Origin: Pelodera strongyloides
Taxonomy: Eukaryota > Nematoda > Chromadorea > Rhabditida > Rhabditidae
Reading direction: 5' to 3'
Length of the DNA: 64,000 bases
NCBI GenBank assembly: GCA_036852015.1
Contig: JAANDG010000054.1
Coordinates: forward strand, 1-64,000
Shown: positions 10,719 through 24,416 of the stretch, piece after piece
Layout of the letters: each line of letters begins with the position of its first letter
Position numbering within the stretch: position 1 is the stretch's first letter
Notes under the pieces: model-generated
What the model was told of the DNA's origin: nothing
Database searches by the model: none
The model's input: only the letters and a program-made list of their open reading frames with translations
Translations under genes and position numbers: made by a program

Positions 10719-12850
10719 TATTGTACAGTTCCCTACTAAAATACAAATAAAGAGGTTAGGAAAGACAAAGAACTGAACATGCAAATGTAATTGTTAAGTA
10801 ACTTCGTCAGCTGACACGGAACTACATAGACACTCGGAGTATAGATTTCTAAGTACATTTAGTGATTAGTGAACGCAAAAGTGGTCAAAAACAGCAAATG
10901 AAATCACACGTCTTGCTTTCGCCCATTTTGTTAGACGACAGGACACTAGGCTGGGAAACTGAAGGGTTAAGTACACTACTTGGGTAAACTGAACACGTAA
11001 ACAAACCCCATAAGTGTTCAGTGGAAGTGTTACGTAACACCTAGGTAAACTCAACGGTTAAGTTGAATAGTGCATTTTTCCTCCGCAGCGTGCATTTTTT
11101 TTTGGACTTTGCAGTAAACTTCGTGTTTTCCCAGTGAATTACTATAAATTTTACTAGTTAAGTATTGATGTGTTGCCTTTGTGGTGTAACTCTCTTTATC
11201 TATTCATGTTATTATTGAAATATGGTCTGTATTGTTCATGTTATTCGAATTATTCTGCTTTTGGTTTATTTTATAGAACGCGCTGCATCGAGTACGTGGG
11301 ACGAGGAGGATCACTGTCCTGAATCGGCATGGAGTGTTGCTTCTCGATACGAACATCGCCGAATGTAGCCTTTTCCACTGTGGTATGTTTTACTTACACA
11401 CCATCTTCTCAATCCTCAAATGAGCAGTGAATTTCGTTAATTTCATCTTGTCTAGATATGTACGCGTTCCTATTCTCTTTTTAGATGTGATGCTTCTTGT
11501 GCCTTCTGCGTCCCCTCTTCCCCTGGCGTGTTCATCAACTGTACATCAACTGCGAAGATCTTGAAATGGTCTGACTGGAATCTGACGGATGTTCTGCAGT
11601 GGCGCTGCGCTGATGCAGAAGTGTGAATGGAGATGGAGATTAGAAAGATTGTCTTTTGCTTTCTTTTGTAGACAGCGCATTTTGTCTTGTCCTATTTTGT
11701 CTTGTCCTACTTTTCTTGGCCTGTATGCCTTTACTTTGTTAGATCGTTATTGTATGAGATGTACCGAATATAGTTTTCCTCTAAAATTGTTTATTGCTCC
11801 AACGTTTATTGCTGTTTATTGCGCCTACTTATCGTATCTACTTACCGTTAGGTTCTATCCAGAAATGTCAGTTTTTTCATTGATCGTTAACGATTATTTA
11901 AAATACATATCTGAACGACTATTCTTTATGTTATACTTATTCTTTATGTTCATCTTGTATTTCGTTTTGGCTGGTTTCGTTGCTTTTATTATATTATAAT
12001 AAAATTATTTAAGGCAAATTTCCTTTATGTTCATCTTGTATTTCGTTTTGGCTGGTTTTCGTTTCTTTTATTATAATAAAATTATTTAAGGCAAATTTCT
12101 CGTTATTTTTAGTGTGCTCTAATTTTTGGATAGGTTACCATATTTTAGTAGTTGCGACACTATTTGGTGCTACCTACCCGCATAAATTTTCCCGAAGGCG
12201 CGCTCTAAAACACAAACGCGGTACCGTAGTCGGGGCACTTAAGGGTTAAACTTACCACTTCAGCTGAAGGGTTCAGTTTAACAATAAACGAACCCTTCGG
12301 CGGAAGTGGTAAGATTAACCCCTCAGTAACCCTATCAGAGCAGGCCAAAGCCGAGCGCTGCATACGCAAATGGCTTACATTACGGGTGCGTTTGGAATAA
12401 TTTTGCCTATTTTTGCGTTTGAAAAACTACATTTAAAAATGGTAGAGATGCAAGGAATATACCGCAAAAATAAGATACAACGCAGATTGCGCACTTTCGC
12501 GTGAAGAGTGCAGAATTGGCAATTTTGCGGCATGGCAACATTCAAATATTGTCTATGTACGGTAACAGTCATGGACATAAGAATCAACCAATACCTCAAG
12601 TGTACTAACAGTCGAGCGCATACATTCACGCCAAATAGTTGTAAGTAAAAAAACTGCATTCGATACGTGTGGCTGGTTTTTTTTTGATAGATTCTCACGT
12701 AGGCATTACGTGTCAATCTTTCAATTACTTCATTTCAATTGCTGAGGCTCGGTGGCAATTGCACATACAAACAGGCGTAACGAGTTCATTATTGATCGAA
12801 TGAGAATACTCTAAAATATTTGCGGCATATAAGTTATGAATTAGCTGCAA
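10719..12850. other. Intergenic with weak exon-like piece and local duplication
   Basis: A plus-strand stretch 11278-11382 (acceptor TTTATAG, donor GTATGT) is open for 35 codons, and a second exon-like piece follows the acceptor TTTTTAG at 11479-11485; they join in phase but read a stop after 26 codons, so I treat them as uncertain. 11942-12014 and 12022-12100 are a near-perfect tandem duplication (TTTATGTTCATCTTGTATTT...). A short inverted repeat with GGGTTAAACTTACCACTTC at its left arm spans 12234-12323. Confidence 0.4.
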
Positions 12851-13300
12851 TTAAAGGGACGGGCCCATCAAAATAAACCTATAGTTTGCATGTTTTTATA
12901 ATTTGTATAAAGGGGGTTTATTATAATATATCTACACTAAATTTCGGCTAGAGTTTATCCCGCTGAAATTTTTCGGTGTCGATAAACTCAAAAGTATACC
13001 GTAGAAGACCAACAATTGCACCCTATTTTCTTGTCGCGTGTCCCGGGGGAATGTGGCTATATGGACAGATAGTCTCCCGGGTCCCAATCAGAGCGAGGTA
13101 TCCTCGGGAGACGCGGTAAGGAAATAAGGGTGCAATTGTTGGTCTTCTACGGTATACTTTTGAGTTTATCGACACCGAAAAAGTTCAGCGGGATAAAGTC
13201 TAGCCGTAACTTAGTGTACATATGTTATAATAAACCCCCTTTATACAAATTATAAAAACATGCAAAATATAGGTTTATTTTGATGGGCCCGTCCCTTTAA
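12851..13300. mobile_element. Long-TIR foldback element, family B copy 1
   Basis: A 450-bp element almost entirely palindromic. It runs from TTAAAGGGACGGGCCCATCA to the inverse ending GGGCCCGTCCCTTTAA. Arms of about 190 bp flank a short GC-richer centre with CCCGGG motifs. No transposase is encoded. Confidence 0.9.
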
Positions 13301-13635
13301 CAGATTGAAAATAAAATTTTATTATTCAAAAGTCACAACAAAAGAACAGAAATAAAATAAAATTTGGCGTTTTCTGCATGATTTGAATGAAAGGTCAGCT
13401 AAACTGAAGGAACCCTAAAAATATTTACACCTCAACCTATTTTATTGCAAAAAAATTCAATAAACGTTATTTTGTTTGCTGGTACAGCATTCATTTGTTT
13501 CCGCAGTACGAAGTACTCCCGCGAGTTTCTTTGCATAGAATTAGACAACAGTAAAGTGAAACAGACGATATGTCTTGGTAACAGGTCTAATAATGTAAAA
13601 CATGTTTTCACTTTATTTATACTTATTATAAATCT

Positions 13636-16600
13636 TCAGAGATCAACGGCCGTTGATTTCGTCTTCTCATTTTGCACCTCCATTCCCAGAAGACGTCGCA
13701 CAAAATTGGCACGGTATTGTGGAAGCACAGTCACTGTTATTAACGGATTCAGAATCTAAAAAAGAACACGTTGAATTAAACAAAGTTATGGATACGCTCT
13801 AATGCTACGTGATCGTCTAATACGTAGTTATGTAGTTATATCGAGCGGTGAGAACCTGGCCCGGACTGGGCGCTGTCGGCGCGCACATTTTTGGTGCATG
13901 GCGAAACTTGGGCGAAGTACATTTTTCGCCGCTCACCACAAATTTCTTCGCGGCGCACACGCCGAGTATCGCGTTGTGCTAGCCTAGTCTAGTTCAACCT
14001 ACCTTACAGTGATAAGACAGAAATAACGTACCGCATTTAGATTGATCAAGTAGTTCATAATCCATAGAAATAGCACTGATATACAATCTTGTTGACGATC
14101 GGGTTCAAGAGACCGTTTGATACCTAAAACATCAATTTTGACATATTTGGTTGATTTTCCCACTGACGCACCTTATGGCGCACTTGTAGCGCACCTGCCG
14201 CGCCAATTCAAGAAAGTAGTTTCATAGCAAAAAGCTAATTACTTTTCAACTAAACAAAGTGTACCTCGTGCACATATTGAAAGATTGAATACCAGTGGCT
14301 CACTCACCCAGTATCCTATAAGGCAGAAGCGTGAATGCTGTGAATATCGTCGTCATAAAAATGAAGTAAAAAGTTCGTAGTCGGGAAGCCACCGCATGTC
14401 GTGCTGCAGCTCCTTCCGTACCACATAACGCTTGTTCTGAAATAAAGAAATTCATTATTTTATACTTCAAACAATCGATACTCGTTGTCGAGGTGGCTCG
14501 AATGAACTTTATTCTTTTACTATAAAAGATGAGCTCGCTTTTTGAATTTTGGAGATTCAAAGGTGTATGTACTGGGTTGAATGCCTATTACTTGTTCACT
14601 GATTTCACATGAGTTTCTAGGAAAGTTAAAACTGTTGTCCCCCCTAACTTCGCCTAAGTTTCCATGATGTTACGTCAGTCCACAAAGAACCTCTGACCAA
14701 GCCACCCACATTCCAAAAAAAGTCTGAACATACGCAAGCGTGTCCCCTCATTATGGTTGCCCATGGATGATGTATTAGTCTTTTGCAAAACCCTTCCTTT
14801 ACTTTGCCACGTTAGAGGGGTGCGAACTCATTTGCAAACCCCTCATGAACACGTCCACTTATTAGACTTATAAAGCAGAGACCTAGGACTACTGATAGAC
14901 TCAATTAGTACAGAAAACGGATGTGGATAGGACCCGTCCTTTTCCCGTGCTACTCAGTCATGTGAGATTTCTCTTTGCAGAAAGTAGCCAGGCTCACGTA
15001 GTGAGTTCCTCATAAAAAGGTTAGGGAATCTTTGGTCAGACGATGCTCAGTCAGATAAATATTGATATTCAGTTTCTCTTTCTATTGAATGTCTGCAAAG
15101 TTCCCGGTCACTATGACTGAACCCTTTATAAAGAGAGAGGGAGAGATAGAGAGATAGAGAGGTAGAGGGAGAGAGAGAGGGAGATAGAGTGAAGGAGAGT
15201 CTATAATAGGAATACATTAATAAATAATTGATTCATAAATAATAAGGATCGTGAGAAAGGTAGTCATGGGATTGAATGCAGAGTCGATTTCTTACACAAA
15301 TGAATAATCAAATGTGGAAGTAAGAAAAAAAGAGAGGAATTTGCACGGAGTCACATCATTGTGGGAAACGGGCATAAATAAAGGATAATGATAGATCTCC
15401 AAACTATCCACATTATGATACATTTAACTTCCAATTGTTAGCACTGATGAAACTTACACATTGGCCGCCCAAAAAGTGCGAGCGGTGGCGGACCTCTTTA
15501 GGGTGGCGCACTCGCAACGCGATTTTAGCCGCTTATTTTTCTGCGCGGCAAGCGAGGTTTCGCGCTGCAGGAACTTGTCCCCAGTGAAAATGTTCCGAGT
15601 AAAAAAAAACTTCTCTAGGGTGAAAAGTGCGAGCGGCGGACCCTCTCTAGGGTGAAAAGTGCGAGCGGCGGACCCTCTCTAGGGTGGCGCACTCGCAACG
15701 CGCTTTTCGCTGCTTATTTTTCTGCGCGGCAAGCGAGGTTTCGCGTTGTAGGAACTTGTCGTGCCGAGTAAAAAAGTCTGCAATTTCTCACCTTCAGCCA
15801 GTCGTTTCTTGTGCATAGACACCACTTTCAGTATATAAAGTGCGACTCCCAAGGAGGTGACAGTCGGTAAAACGCATACCGAGAACTGAAATACTGTAGG
15901 TGTAAATAAAGAACATAAATAGATACTCATCTGAACAAAAAGGAAAAATGGGCTATTTCTGACCTGTAAACAATGATAATATGATAAATAATAAGCGTAA
16001 AAAATGAAAAAGACTCACTGAAAACGCGACGTACATTGCCGTTTTCCCACTAAACAATCCAAGCACTTCGCAGTATTCGTCAACACATCTAAAGTTTTCT
16101 TTTTTATTCTTTTTTCGAATCGTCACCTAAAAAGGCTCACAAAAACATAACACTGTCATAAATAGGTGGCTTTGCGGAGACAAACTATTATAAAGGTGGC
16201 GAATTAGTACAACTAAAAAGTTAAACAAAGAGATAAACCACTTACCGAAAACATCCAGTGAGCCACGCAACTGATACAAATCCAATACAAGCACTCCACA
16301 CGCAAACTACTATCAAAATACCACGTCGCCGGTTGACGAATGTTGAATACCTATAATACAAGATATTACAGATTATGACCGGCTTGCCTATTTTGCTGAA
16401 ACCCTCATAACTTCCAAGGTGAACACTTACCTGAGAGGCATTTTAAAGTAGAGTAGTTTGTCGAGATTGAGTAGAACTAGAGATATACTGCTGGCGGAGA
16501 GTCCGACCCACGTGACGAAGTGCATACAGATGTTCAATGCCTTCGGAATTGCAAAGTTGTCGGACATCACTCGGGGGACGATCTCCAGAGGGTAACACAA

Positions 16601-17966
16601 CGCTGCAATAAATAATAATCATTGAATTCAAAAACACAAAGCTACAAAAAGGTGACCGCGTCCCTTTAATAGTAATCTAAACTTACAAGTGAGTACAAAA
16701 TCCCCAATAGTCATAGACAGAAGGAATAAATGAAGACATTCGTCTGAAGCTCTTCTTCTAATGTTGAAAAGGGCACATCGAATCACGTAGATTTGCAGAA
16801 ACGAGGAGAACTAAATGAGCAACAGGTCAATTTTTGAGTTTGAAAGGAAATAATAAAGCTACCTTCAAGAGATGAATGTACGTACTCATAAGTACTTGAG
16901 TAGAAATGAGGGTTTGATTGATTCAACACCATAGAGAATTTTGAAATAGATTATTGTGGAAGAAAATCTTATGGAGAAATTCGCGTATCGGTATCACCGT
17001 ATCACCGCCCCTTATACGTATAGCGTCCATACAATCGTACAGTCACGTACTGATGACTCTGCTGCTAGTAAAATAAATGTGAAACCGCTCACAAAAGAGG
17101 ATATTAGCACGACCCAGCCTGTAGAATACACAAATCGGATGATTCCTTCTGTGGAAATGATCTGAAAAGATATGATCATGTTATATTGGAAGTCCAACTT
17201 TTATTATAGCTCTATAAATAACTTATTTTCTATCCCCACGCAAGATATTTTTGTGTTAGGAATAGCAAGAAACCATTACACACTAAAAACGGTGAAATTC
17301 TTATAATTCCAATACAAATTTTTTTCGAGAAGTTGAACTTATGGTAATCTAATATTCTGAGATGAAAATAATCTTCGAAGCTAATCCCACTGTTCAGAAT
17401 TTACGAATATTTTATAATATACTCATTCCTATGACGTTTATGAACTCCAATCTGGGTAGTTGGCCACTAGGCAATTACAATTAGTTTGGAACAAGTCACC
17501 CCTTCTTTCGAAGGTTTTCTGTCGACTTCTACTCAACTTGTTGTACTAAAGTTGTTTATTGAACACCGTGGAAAGAGCAGTAATAAATAAAATTGAATCA
17601 AGTTCTCTTACTCTTTCGTAATGAGAAATTCTTTTGTTTTCACTTTAAAGTTATTCCCCCTACTTTTACTGAATGTAAATACGTCGTGCAATTTAATTCT
17701 ACCCCACTGACTAGTCTACATTTCTTAGGTCTTTTTTCAATAGAGACCTTGTTTTTACTTCGGACATAGGACATCGGACATAGATGTTTTTCATAGATTA
17801 CGCTCCAAATTTAGAATTCAAGAATTTGTGAAGGCCTAAGATTTATATAACAAACTAATGATTGTCACTAAACCTACTGTTTCAAGTTACTTACTCGAAT
17901 AAAGTATAAACTTACGTGTGGGTTTAAACAGGCTTCGGATGGCGGTAAATCTGCTGTGGTATTCAT
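13636..17966 (-). CDS. Seven-transmembrane receptor (rhodopsin-like GPCR)
   Basis: Exons: 17916-17966, 17051-17161, 16687-16810, 16431-16602, 16246-16350, 16019-16088, 15792-15930, 14308-14436, 14032-14123, 13636-13755. All nine junctions keep phase and give 316 aa. The ATG follows directly on TTTTTCAG (trans-splice type) and starts MNTTADLPPSEACLNPH, an extracellular N-terminus with a glycosylation site. Seven hydrophobic segments follow: TM1 in exon 2, TM2 HLFLLSMTIGDFVLTSL, TM3 in exon 4, TM4 GILIVVCVWSACIGFVSV, a loop with paired cysteines (CVDEYCEV), TM5 in exon 7, TM6 FYFIFMTTIFTAFTLLPYRI, and TM7 ending NPLITV. The TM3 end reads LDK in place of DRY; NPLIT stands in for NPxxY. The ligand is unknown. 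A nematode peptide or orphan receptor is more likely than an SR-family chemoreceptor, but I cannot assign a subfamily. Confidence 0.85.
13850..13975. repeat. GC-rich GGCGCA-type repeat in receptor intron
   Basis: A G+C-rich patch inside the last receptor intron, rich in GCGCACA, GGGCGAAGT and TTTTTCGCCGC. It resembles patches near 19500, 23830, 26885, 28600, 35110, 40070 and 44500. Confidence 0.45.
15120..15190. repeat. (GA)n microsatellite
   Basis: Imperfect GAGAGA/GATAGA run inside the long receptor intron (14437-15791). Confidence 0.85.
15460..15780. repeat. Duplicated GC-rich block in receptor intron
   Basis: A block of roughly 150 bp (GCGCACTCGCAACGCG to GGAACTTGTC) occurs twice, at about 15508-15582 and 15686-15760, separated by two tandem copies of a 36-bp unit containing GTGCGAGCGGCGGACCCTCT. 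It differs strongly in G+C from the flanking intron, so it is an inserted repeat. Confidence 0.75.
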
Positions 17967-20900
17967 CTGAAAAAGAGATATGAATATAATGGTAAGAGAA
18001 GAGTGACACTCAAGGAAATATGTAATACTGAGTAGTTTTCGTGTAAATGGCAATTCTAATAAAGATGATAAAAGACTCCCAGCGAAACGAAATCGGTAAA
18101 AGCAGAATCATGAACATCAGTATGACATGGGTATGGAATCATTGGACCTCAACTTCAACGAAGTCCTATTTGCATAAATGAAATAAAATCACGAAATTGT
18201 ATGGATTATACAAAGTCTAATTACTTTGGAGGGCACAGACTACATTAATAAACATCATAATGTCAAAAAAAGTAGAATTCACGGGACAAATCAACATATT
18301 ATTGTAGCTTTGTTCACATGACATAATATTTTCTTAAGGAAATAAGGAATGGAAACAATACTATTTAATAAATGTAAATCCATAGTCCATATTGGACAAA
18401 AAGAGTACAATGTGAAGCATATTTTGTTTACTTTTTCGGTAATCAATGTTACTTCATTGTTCTTATTTATTATTTTGAAGGATTATAAAATGTCATGAAA
18501 GCGTCGCAGATAATAATATGTTTCATTTTTATTTGATAAAAACTTTCGAATACATAAAATCGACCCTTCTTATGGCCAAACGGAAGTTTACGAAACTCAT
18601 GATATACGCAGTAAACAAGTCCTTTCATATACTTGCGCACTTTCAACGGCTCTACGGAATAGATAAACACTTAAACCTTACTCTTTTATTAATATAAAAA
18701 GGTAAATATAGAGTAATATACGCAAAGAACTGAAACTCAGTGTGGGGATGTGGTCCATTATCAAGTGTATACATAACACCTCTAGGCTCTAGGTTTTGTT
18801 TTCAGTTAGTTAGCTTCCGGACCAGAGTGAGACACCTTTTATACGCCAGCGAAAAATGATACCAATGAACTCTAATGAGAAGGCGGTTATCCGGGGTAGA
18901 AGTCGAGCCGACGAGCAACAGTGCCTGCGCTGTTCGAGACTGCGCATTATCGCACCAAGTCAGCCCATGTTTTTTGCAGTCCTGTGACGAAGCCACACAG
19001 TTATTTTAATTAAATCCACAATTGTACATTGGTGCCTTACAATGACAACGTTGAAAAGGAGTGTAAACTTCAGTGTACGACTAGGTCACTTTAACGAGGA
19101 CACGACCCTATTTTTGTTGAAGTAAACAAGTTAAACATGTTGTTCGACATCTCTGCTTTCCTTCAAAAACCGTGTGGGGAAAATTTGGTCAATTTACCAG
19201 CAATTAAGGGATCAGACGGAGTTTTCTTGGTTATTTTCTGTGTAACATGTTGGACGACAAGGAAGTACACAAGAAATTGGAATTTGTAGAACGAACACAA
19301 ACAGAAAACTACCATATTTCAAAAAATACAAGGGGGAAAGACACACGGGAACATTTGCAAAATCTCTTAGGTTGCACAGCTATGATAATCCTCTGCTTTC
19401 TCGGACAAAAATAAAGTGCTTCCAATGCCCTGAACCTTATAGTTGGGGATGTTCACCGATTAGATAAATTCTAATTACCCTTTCACTGCGAAACGCGGGT
19501 GTTGCGCCGCGCAAGAGCAACGTCGACGCGAAATTTTTGTAGGCGACAATTGTACAGAAAATGCGAAAATTTATGCTGAAACCAGACGAAAGAGTGCGCG
19601 GCGACTTCGCCCTATCCTCGCCAGATTTTCACTGCAGGCGCGACAACATGGGTGAGAGACAGACGAAACCTGGGCGAGGTGCGCCGCGACTTGTAGGCGT
19701 ACCTGATTTTTTCTCCGTACCACTGCTACGTAATTCAAGACCAAACGCGACCACAGACAATACAAAAAACATTTGTAGTTCTTCTCTCTCAAACTCCGTA
19801 AATACCTTTATACGTGTGATATAAAAGAATATGAGTTGAACAAAGTGATTCTATAAAGTGACTTCATAATGCGACACCGCGGGCTTCAAGAACCATAATT
19901 AGATTTATATGCAAAACTAGAGACATTTGCGATTGCTAGAGCGTAGCTGCAGGAAATTAAGAGGAAAGCTTAATCTAATGGGTTTCCTATGGCCTATGGC
20001 TTAGTTAATTGTTATAATTATTTGGTGAATCCTTATTCAAACTCTATCATCTCACATTTTCCCCCTTGAAACTCTACACTATAATATCTAATACTCTTAC
20101 ATTCAACGCTAATCATTCAAGTAATTTCCGAGCAATTACAACAAAAGGAGAAAGATGACGTCATCTCTAGGTTGCTCATATACTGTAGCTACAATTACGC
20201 AAACCAACGCTGCTTCAGAATTTCGGAGACAATTACATTATGACTTATGGATGAATTTTTATTAAATTTAGAGTAAAGTCACGTTCACTTTAAATTCAAT
20301 TTATTCATTTCTTATGGATTATTTAAAAAAGGCAATTTCTCACAATTTCGTGGGAAACTGTCAGTGGACTGTTAAAGAATCTGAATTATGAGGTACGTAT
20401 TAGAAGGAGAGAGTTGTATTATAAGTATTCAGTATGTTAACAAAGGGCACGGTGATAGGAGCTATTAGGAATACTTAGGACATTACTAGTACTTCTTATA
20501 CTCGGTGTATGCTGTATACAAACCTTCGGATATTTTATGGGTATAGGATCCAGAGCTGATTCAAAAATGCATTCATATATATTCATATCAACTGTAAAGA
20601 TGTGAAGAAAAAACTCAATAAATATAGAGAAAGGGCAATAGTATTTGATTGAATGAATCGTGAATCATAATGATTTGAATTCCGAACGTGAAATAATTGA
20701 CTGTGAATACTGATACCCGATATTTGTCTACTGTTTGGTTTGGGAATATTGGGGAATAATTAATAATTTTTCAACTATTATACTGAGGGATTTAGAGAAC
20801 ATTGAACAAACTATTGACTGATACTTATTATAAAACAGAGCTGCCCTCAAAGATCAAATTAAAGATCAAGAAATTATTAAAGACCAAGCCCTTCTAATAT

Positions 20901-21312
20901 TAAAAGAACAAATATTATATTCTTTGAAAGAATCATAAATAGATTACAAAGTCATAGGAAAGTGAAAATCTGTTCTGCGTTCACGTAGCAATGTCACCAT
21001 TGTTAGATATAACGTCCTTCTTGCGCTTGCATTGGTATTATTTCATTCTTTTCCTAACATTTATCATCAAATGTCGATTAGCCACGGCTTCAATTCTATA
21101 ATCATCTTTGTGCAAGGAATGGTTTTATAAAAATAGATATAATTCTAAATCGGAAAAATGGGACGAGAAATATTCTATTGCATATTATAATGCGTGTCCA
21201 AGCACCCGACAAATACATTTCGATTTTCTATTTTCAGTGAAAAGCAACATTTCAACGTACATATATTATACAGAGGAATAGGCTTGAAGGCTACCATTCT
21301 ACGAGTGTAGAG
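17967..21312. other. Gene-free AT-rich region, left part
   Basis: No coding region with splice or composition support. A GC-rich patch at about 19494-19725 (GGGTGTTGCGCCGCGC, GGGCGAGGTGCGCCGCGAC) belongs to the dispersed GGCGCA-type repeats. Confidence 0.5.
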
Positions 21313-21728
21313 TTAAAGGGTCAGGCCCATTTCAAATGACCCCTATTTTTGATGATTCCATCTGGTTCTCCATGTCAAATATAGTAGGATGAAATATTTT
21401 TCTAAGTTTCAAGCGCAAAATTCACACACTATTCGGCAATTTACCGTGGGCAGCCATACCCAACTATTTATCGCAGTTTGCACGCCCCTTCGCGCTGATT
21501 GGCCAATATCGCAATTGCCACGCCCCATAGAGCATATAGACCAAAATGCGAAGGGGCGTGAAAACGGCGGTAAATAGTTGGGTATGACTGGCAATGGTAA
21601 ATTCCCGAATACTGCGTGAATTTTGCGCTTGAAAATTAAAAAAATATCGTATCGTACTATATTTGACATGGAGAATCAGATGGAATCATCAAAAATAGGG
21701 GTCATTTGAAATGGGCCTGACCCTTTAA
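21313..21728. mobile_element. Long-TIR foldback element, family B copy 3
   Basis: A 416-bp palindromic element from TTAAAGGGTCAGGCCCAT to GGGCCTGACCCTTTAA. The termini match family B, but the inner arms (GACCCCTATTTTTGATGATT) differ from copies 1 and 2. Its centre holds GCACGCCCCTTCGC and the inverse GCGAAGGGGCGTG. Confidence 0.9.
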
Positions 21729-23338
21729 CAAGTACATAGTCCAAGTAATACTTATTAAAATAATACTCTGTCATGTCTATACTGAAAAATGAATTATCAC
21801 AAGAGTGGAATTTCCTTGTTGAAAACCGTTGAATCGGAAATTGTGAAACATGTGATGATTTCATTCATTTATGATTTTTATTTTTGAAGAAAATAAACCG
21901 TTCTAAATCTCCGTTGCAAGAAAAAAATGGAGATATTCCACCAAGTAATGAAAATGTCTACATAAAAATACAAGTGTTCACACATGTTTATTCTGTTTAT
22001 TTTATACATTTTTATGGAAACGGTGTGAATATATTATAAGAAAGACGGAAGCTCAAAGTTGTTGAAAAACAAGAAATTGTATTGGAAACATATGTATGTC
22101 AATTGAGACACTTTCAAAGGAGATATGACTGAATTGTGTATTACGTACATACATACAGATTAATATCATTTCCACTACCTTACAAACAATAAATTCTCCA
22201 AGAAATTAAATTAAATGTAAGAAACGAAGTGTCTGACTTGATGTTGTGAAAATTTTAATGAACCAAATCATTACATATAGAAATCCAGTCATGTTTTCGA
22301 ATATGACTGCCCTTATTAAAAATTGAATAACATTCGACAACGTAGAATTAAGCAATGTGGAGAAACAACTGCGAATTATAATCTTCGATAATAAAAAGGA
22401 TGTAAACTCCTAAAATTTTCTCTTATGACTAAAAGTTTAGGTTTAGAAATAGAGTTCGTCTAGGTCTAGGGTAAATGGCTCAAAATGAGCCCAAGTTGAA
22501 TAGAATGGAGGAGGCGGGGCTTAACATACATATATGTATCACGCACTGCCTTTTCTCACTGAATTCACGCGGATTTCTGCGAAGAAACCCAGGAAATTCT
22601 ATTTATTATTGCCTACTAAAAAAGAGCACTGAGAACGCAGACTTCTTAGACTTTAAGCTTTCGAAGTAAGGTTCTATGCTTGATGACTAATAATGGATAA
22701 GACATTGAGAAGCATGAAAATATGATTGACAATTGTAATTGTAAGTGAAATTTATTTGAGCAATTTATACGTGTCTTTGTCCTCGAAGGAGTATGCCGTA
22801 TGCCGGATACGTGTACTTTAGGATTCAAAGTATTCATGGTTACCTTCACTGACGTATTTATATCCAAAAGAAACCAAAATTCGTAGTCTTCCGTGTAAAA
22901 GTGTCTCACAATCAGTTTCAAAGTTTCATAATTACGTATTCAAGGATACAAAAATTTCCACGGTAATCAATGGAAAACTCACGCTTAGAACTTTTAGAAC
23001 TTATGATTCTGGTTTGGAGCAAAATCAAGAAAACGATTTGGAAACAAAACGATGAATAACGTCAGGATGGAAGCTGGATAATATTTAGTGATTATTTCTT
23101 TTGTCTAATTCTTTCTGAGCATAACTATGAGAGGATTATATTTTATGGAAACAATAGAAGGCTAACAGGGAAATACAATCAAACAAGGACTCATTTACGC
23201 AGAGGAAAGATGTTTGTGATAATAAACGATAATATATATGTACATATTTCTTTGTTCCTGTCCATGACTGACACCAGTGATCGCGAAAACCTCAGAAAAA
23301 AGATTGTGTCATAATTGGAACTCGTCGCTTTTGTCCAG

Positions 23339-23483
23339 ATGCCATATTCACCAACACACAGGGAGCTCTCCCTTGCCTCCCCAGGGAGCTAAAGAGTGCG
23401 TAGAGAGTGCGTGAGCAGAAGAGATTCAGAGCGCTCGTGAGCCTAGCCTAGGGAGGGCTCCCTGGTGTTGGTGGAATAGGCAT
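23339..23483. mobile_element. MITE family F, copy 1
   Basis: About 145 bp with TIRs of about 33 bp: left ATGCCATATTCACCAACAC, right inverse of ATGCCTATTCCACCAACACC. Related ends are at 41920-42038 and 60058-60186. Confidence 0.75.
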
Positions 23484-23819
23484 TTGAACCTCTGTGCAAC
23501 TCTATTGACGAACACTTTAATAGAGGAGCACGCATCTAAGCTGCACGCTTTGAGCCGAGATTAAATAAAAGTGATGAGAGGTTGAAGCTAAAAAACTACT
23601 AATTCTGAAATGCTCATAACGCTCTAATAAAGACAAATGAAAAAATGAGGTTATATTTTGGAAAATGAAACAGTCATGAACTAGATTGTAGACTATAGAG
23701 CACAATGTATCATCATCCCATTATATCCCACATTATAATAGTGTTCCATTTGCATTCCACGCGCATTTCTGTTCCCATTTTACGGACAATTTTTATTGCA
23801 AGTAAACAACGTTTGCGCC

Positions 23820-23910
23820 AATAACACGTGTATGGGGGTATTCTGCAGAATGGCGTTATTTTGGCGCAGCATTGGCGCAAAATTCACCGCCAATCGTTCG
23901 CGAAAACGCA
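23820..23910. repeat. GGCGCA-type GC-rich repeat patch
   Basis: Patch with GGCGTTATTTTGGCGCAG and TTGGCGCAAAATTCACCGCC in otherwise AT-rich DNA; same flavour as the other GGCGCA patches. Confidence 0.4.
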
Positions 23911-24232
23911 GAATAAGAGAAAAATCTTTTGCATAAAATTGTCATGAGAACCGAAAACTTTGAGTTGAGTTATTTCTTGTACACAAGGCTTTCGATAAGA
24001 AATTCCCAATCGTGGGAAGGTTTTACGGAATTTGTACTTCGATTATTACTTTCATTTATAAAATAAAAATCCATTTATAATATAAAGAAAGAAAGAAATA
24101 GACGAGACTTTAAAAGAAAAGGTTACAACACCCGAAATGAACGTAAATGATTGGGTTTTCTTTTTTTTCCTGAAGAAACCTAAACTTTTCTTGGTATCCG
24201 TCTGCCTGAACTCACAATAAAATGAGCAATTT

Positions 24233-24416
24233 TTAAAGCGAAATTGCGGCCGGTTTTTGAAACTCAGAGTGGACAAAGGAATTCTTCCGTATTTATGCTA
24301 AATTACTCGAGTCTAGCTCGATTTTTTTATTCTGTTCATGTGCATGAGCTGTATAAGAGCATAAGAATGCTGGTGTACTCGATGCGTTTCAAAAACCGGA
24401 CGGTATTTCGCTTTAA
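24233..24416. mobile_element. MITE family A, copy 2
   Basis: TTAAAGCGAAATTGCGGCCG at the left and CGGTATTTCGCTTTAA at the right; inner core AGCTCGATTTTTTTATTCT matches the other copies. Confidence 0.85.

Noticed and set aside
11589..11999. 136-codon hydrophobic plus-strand ORF
   Set aside because: T-rich composition alone explains the hydrophobicity; it overlaps a tandem duplication and lacks splice or start support.
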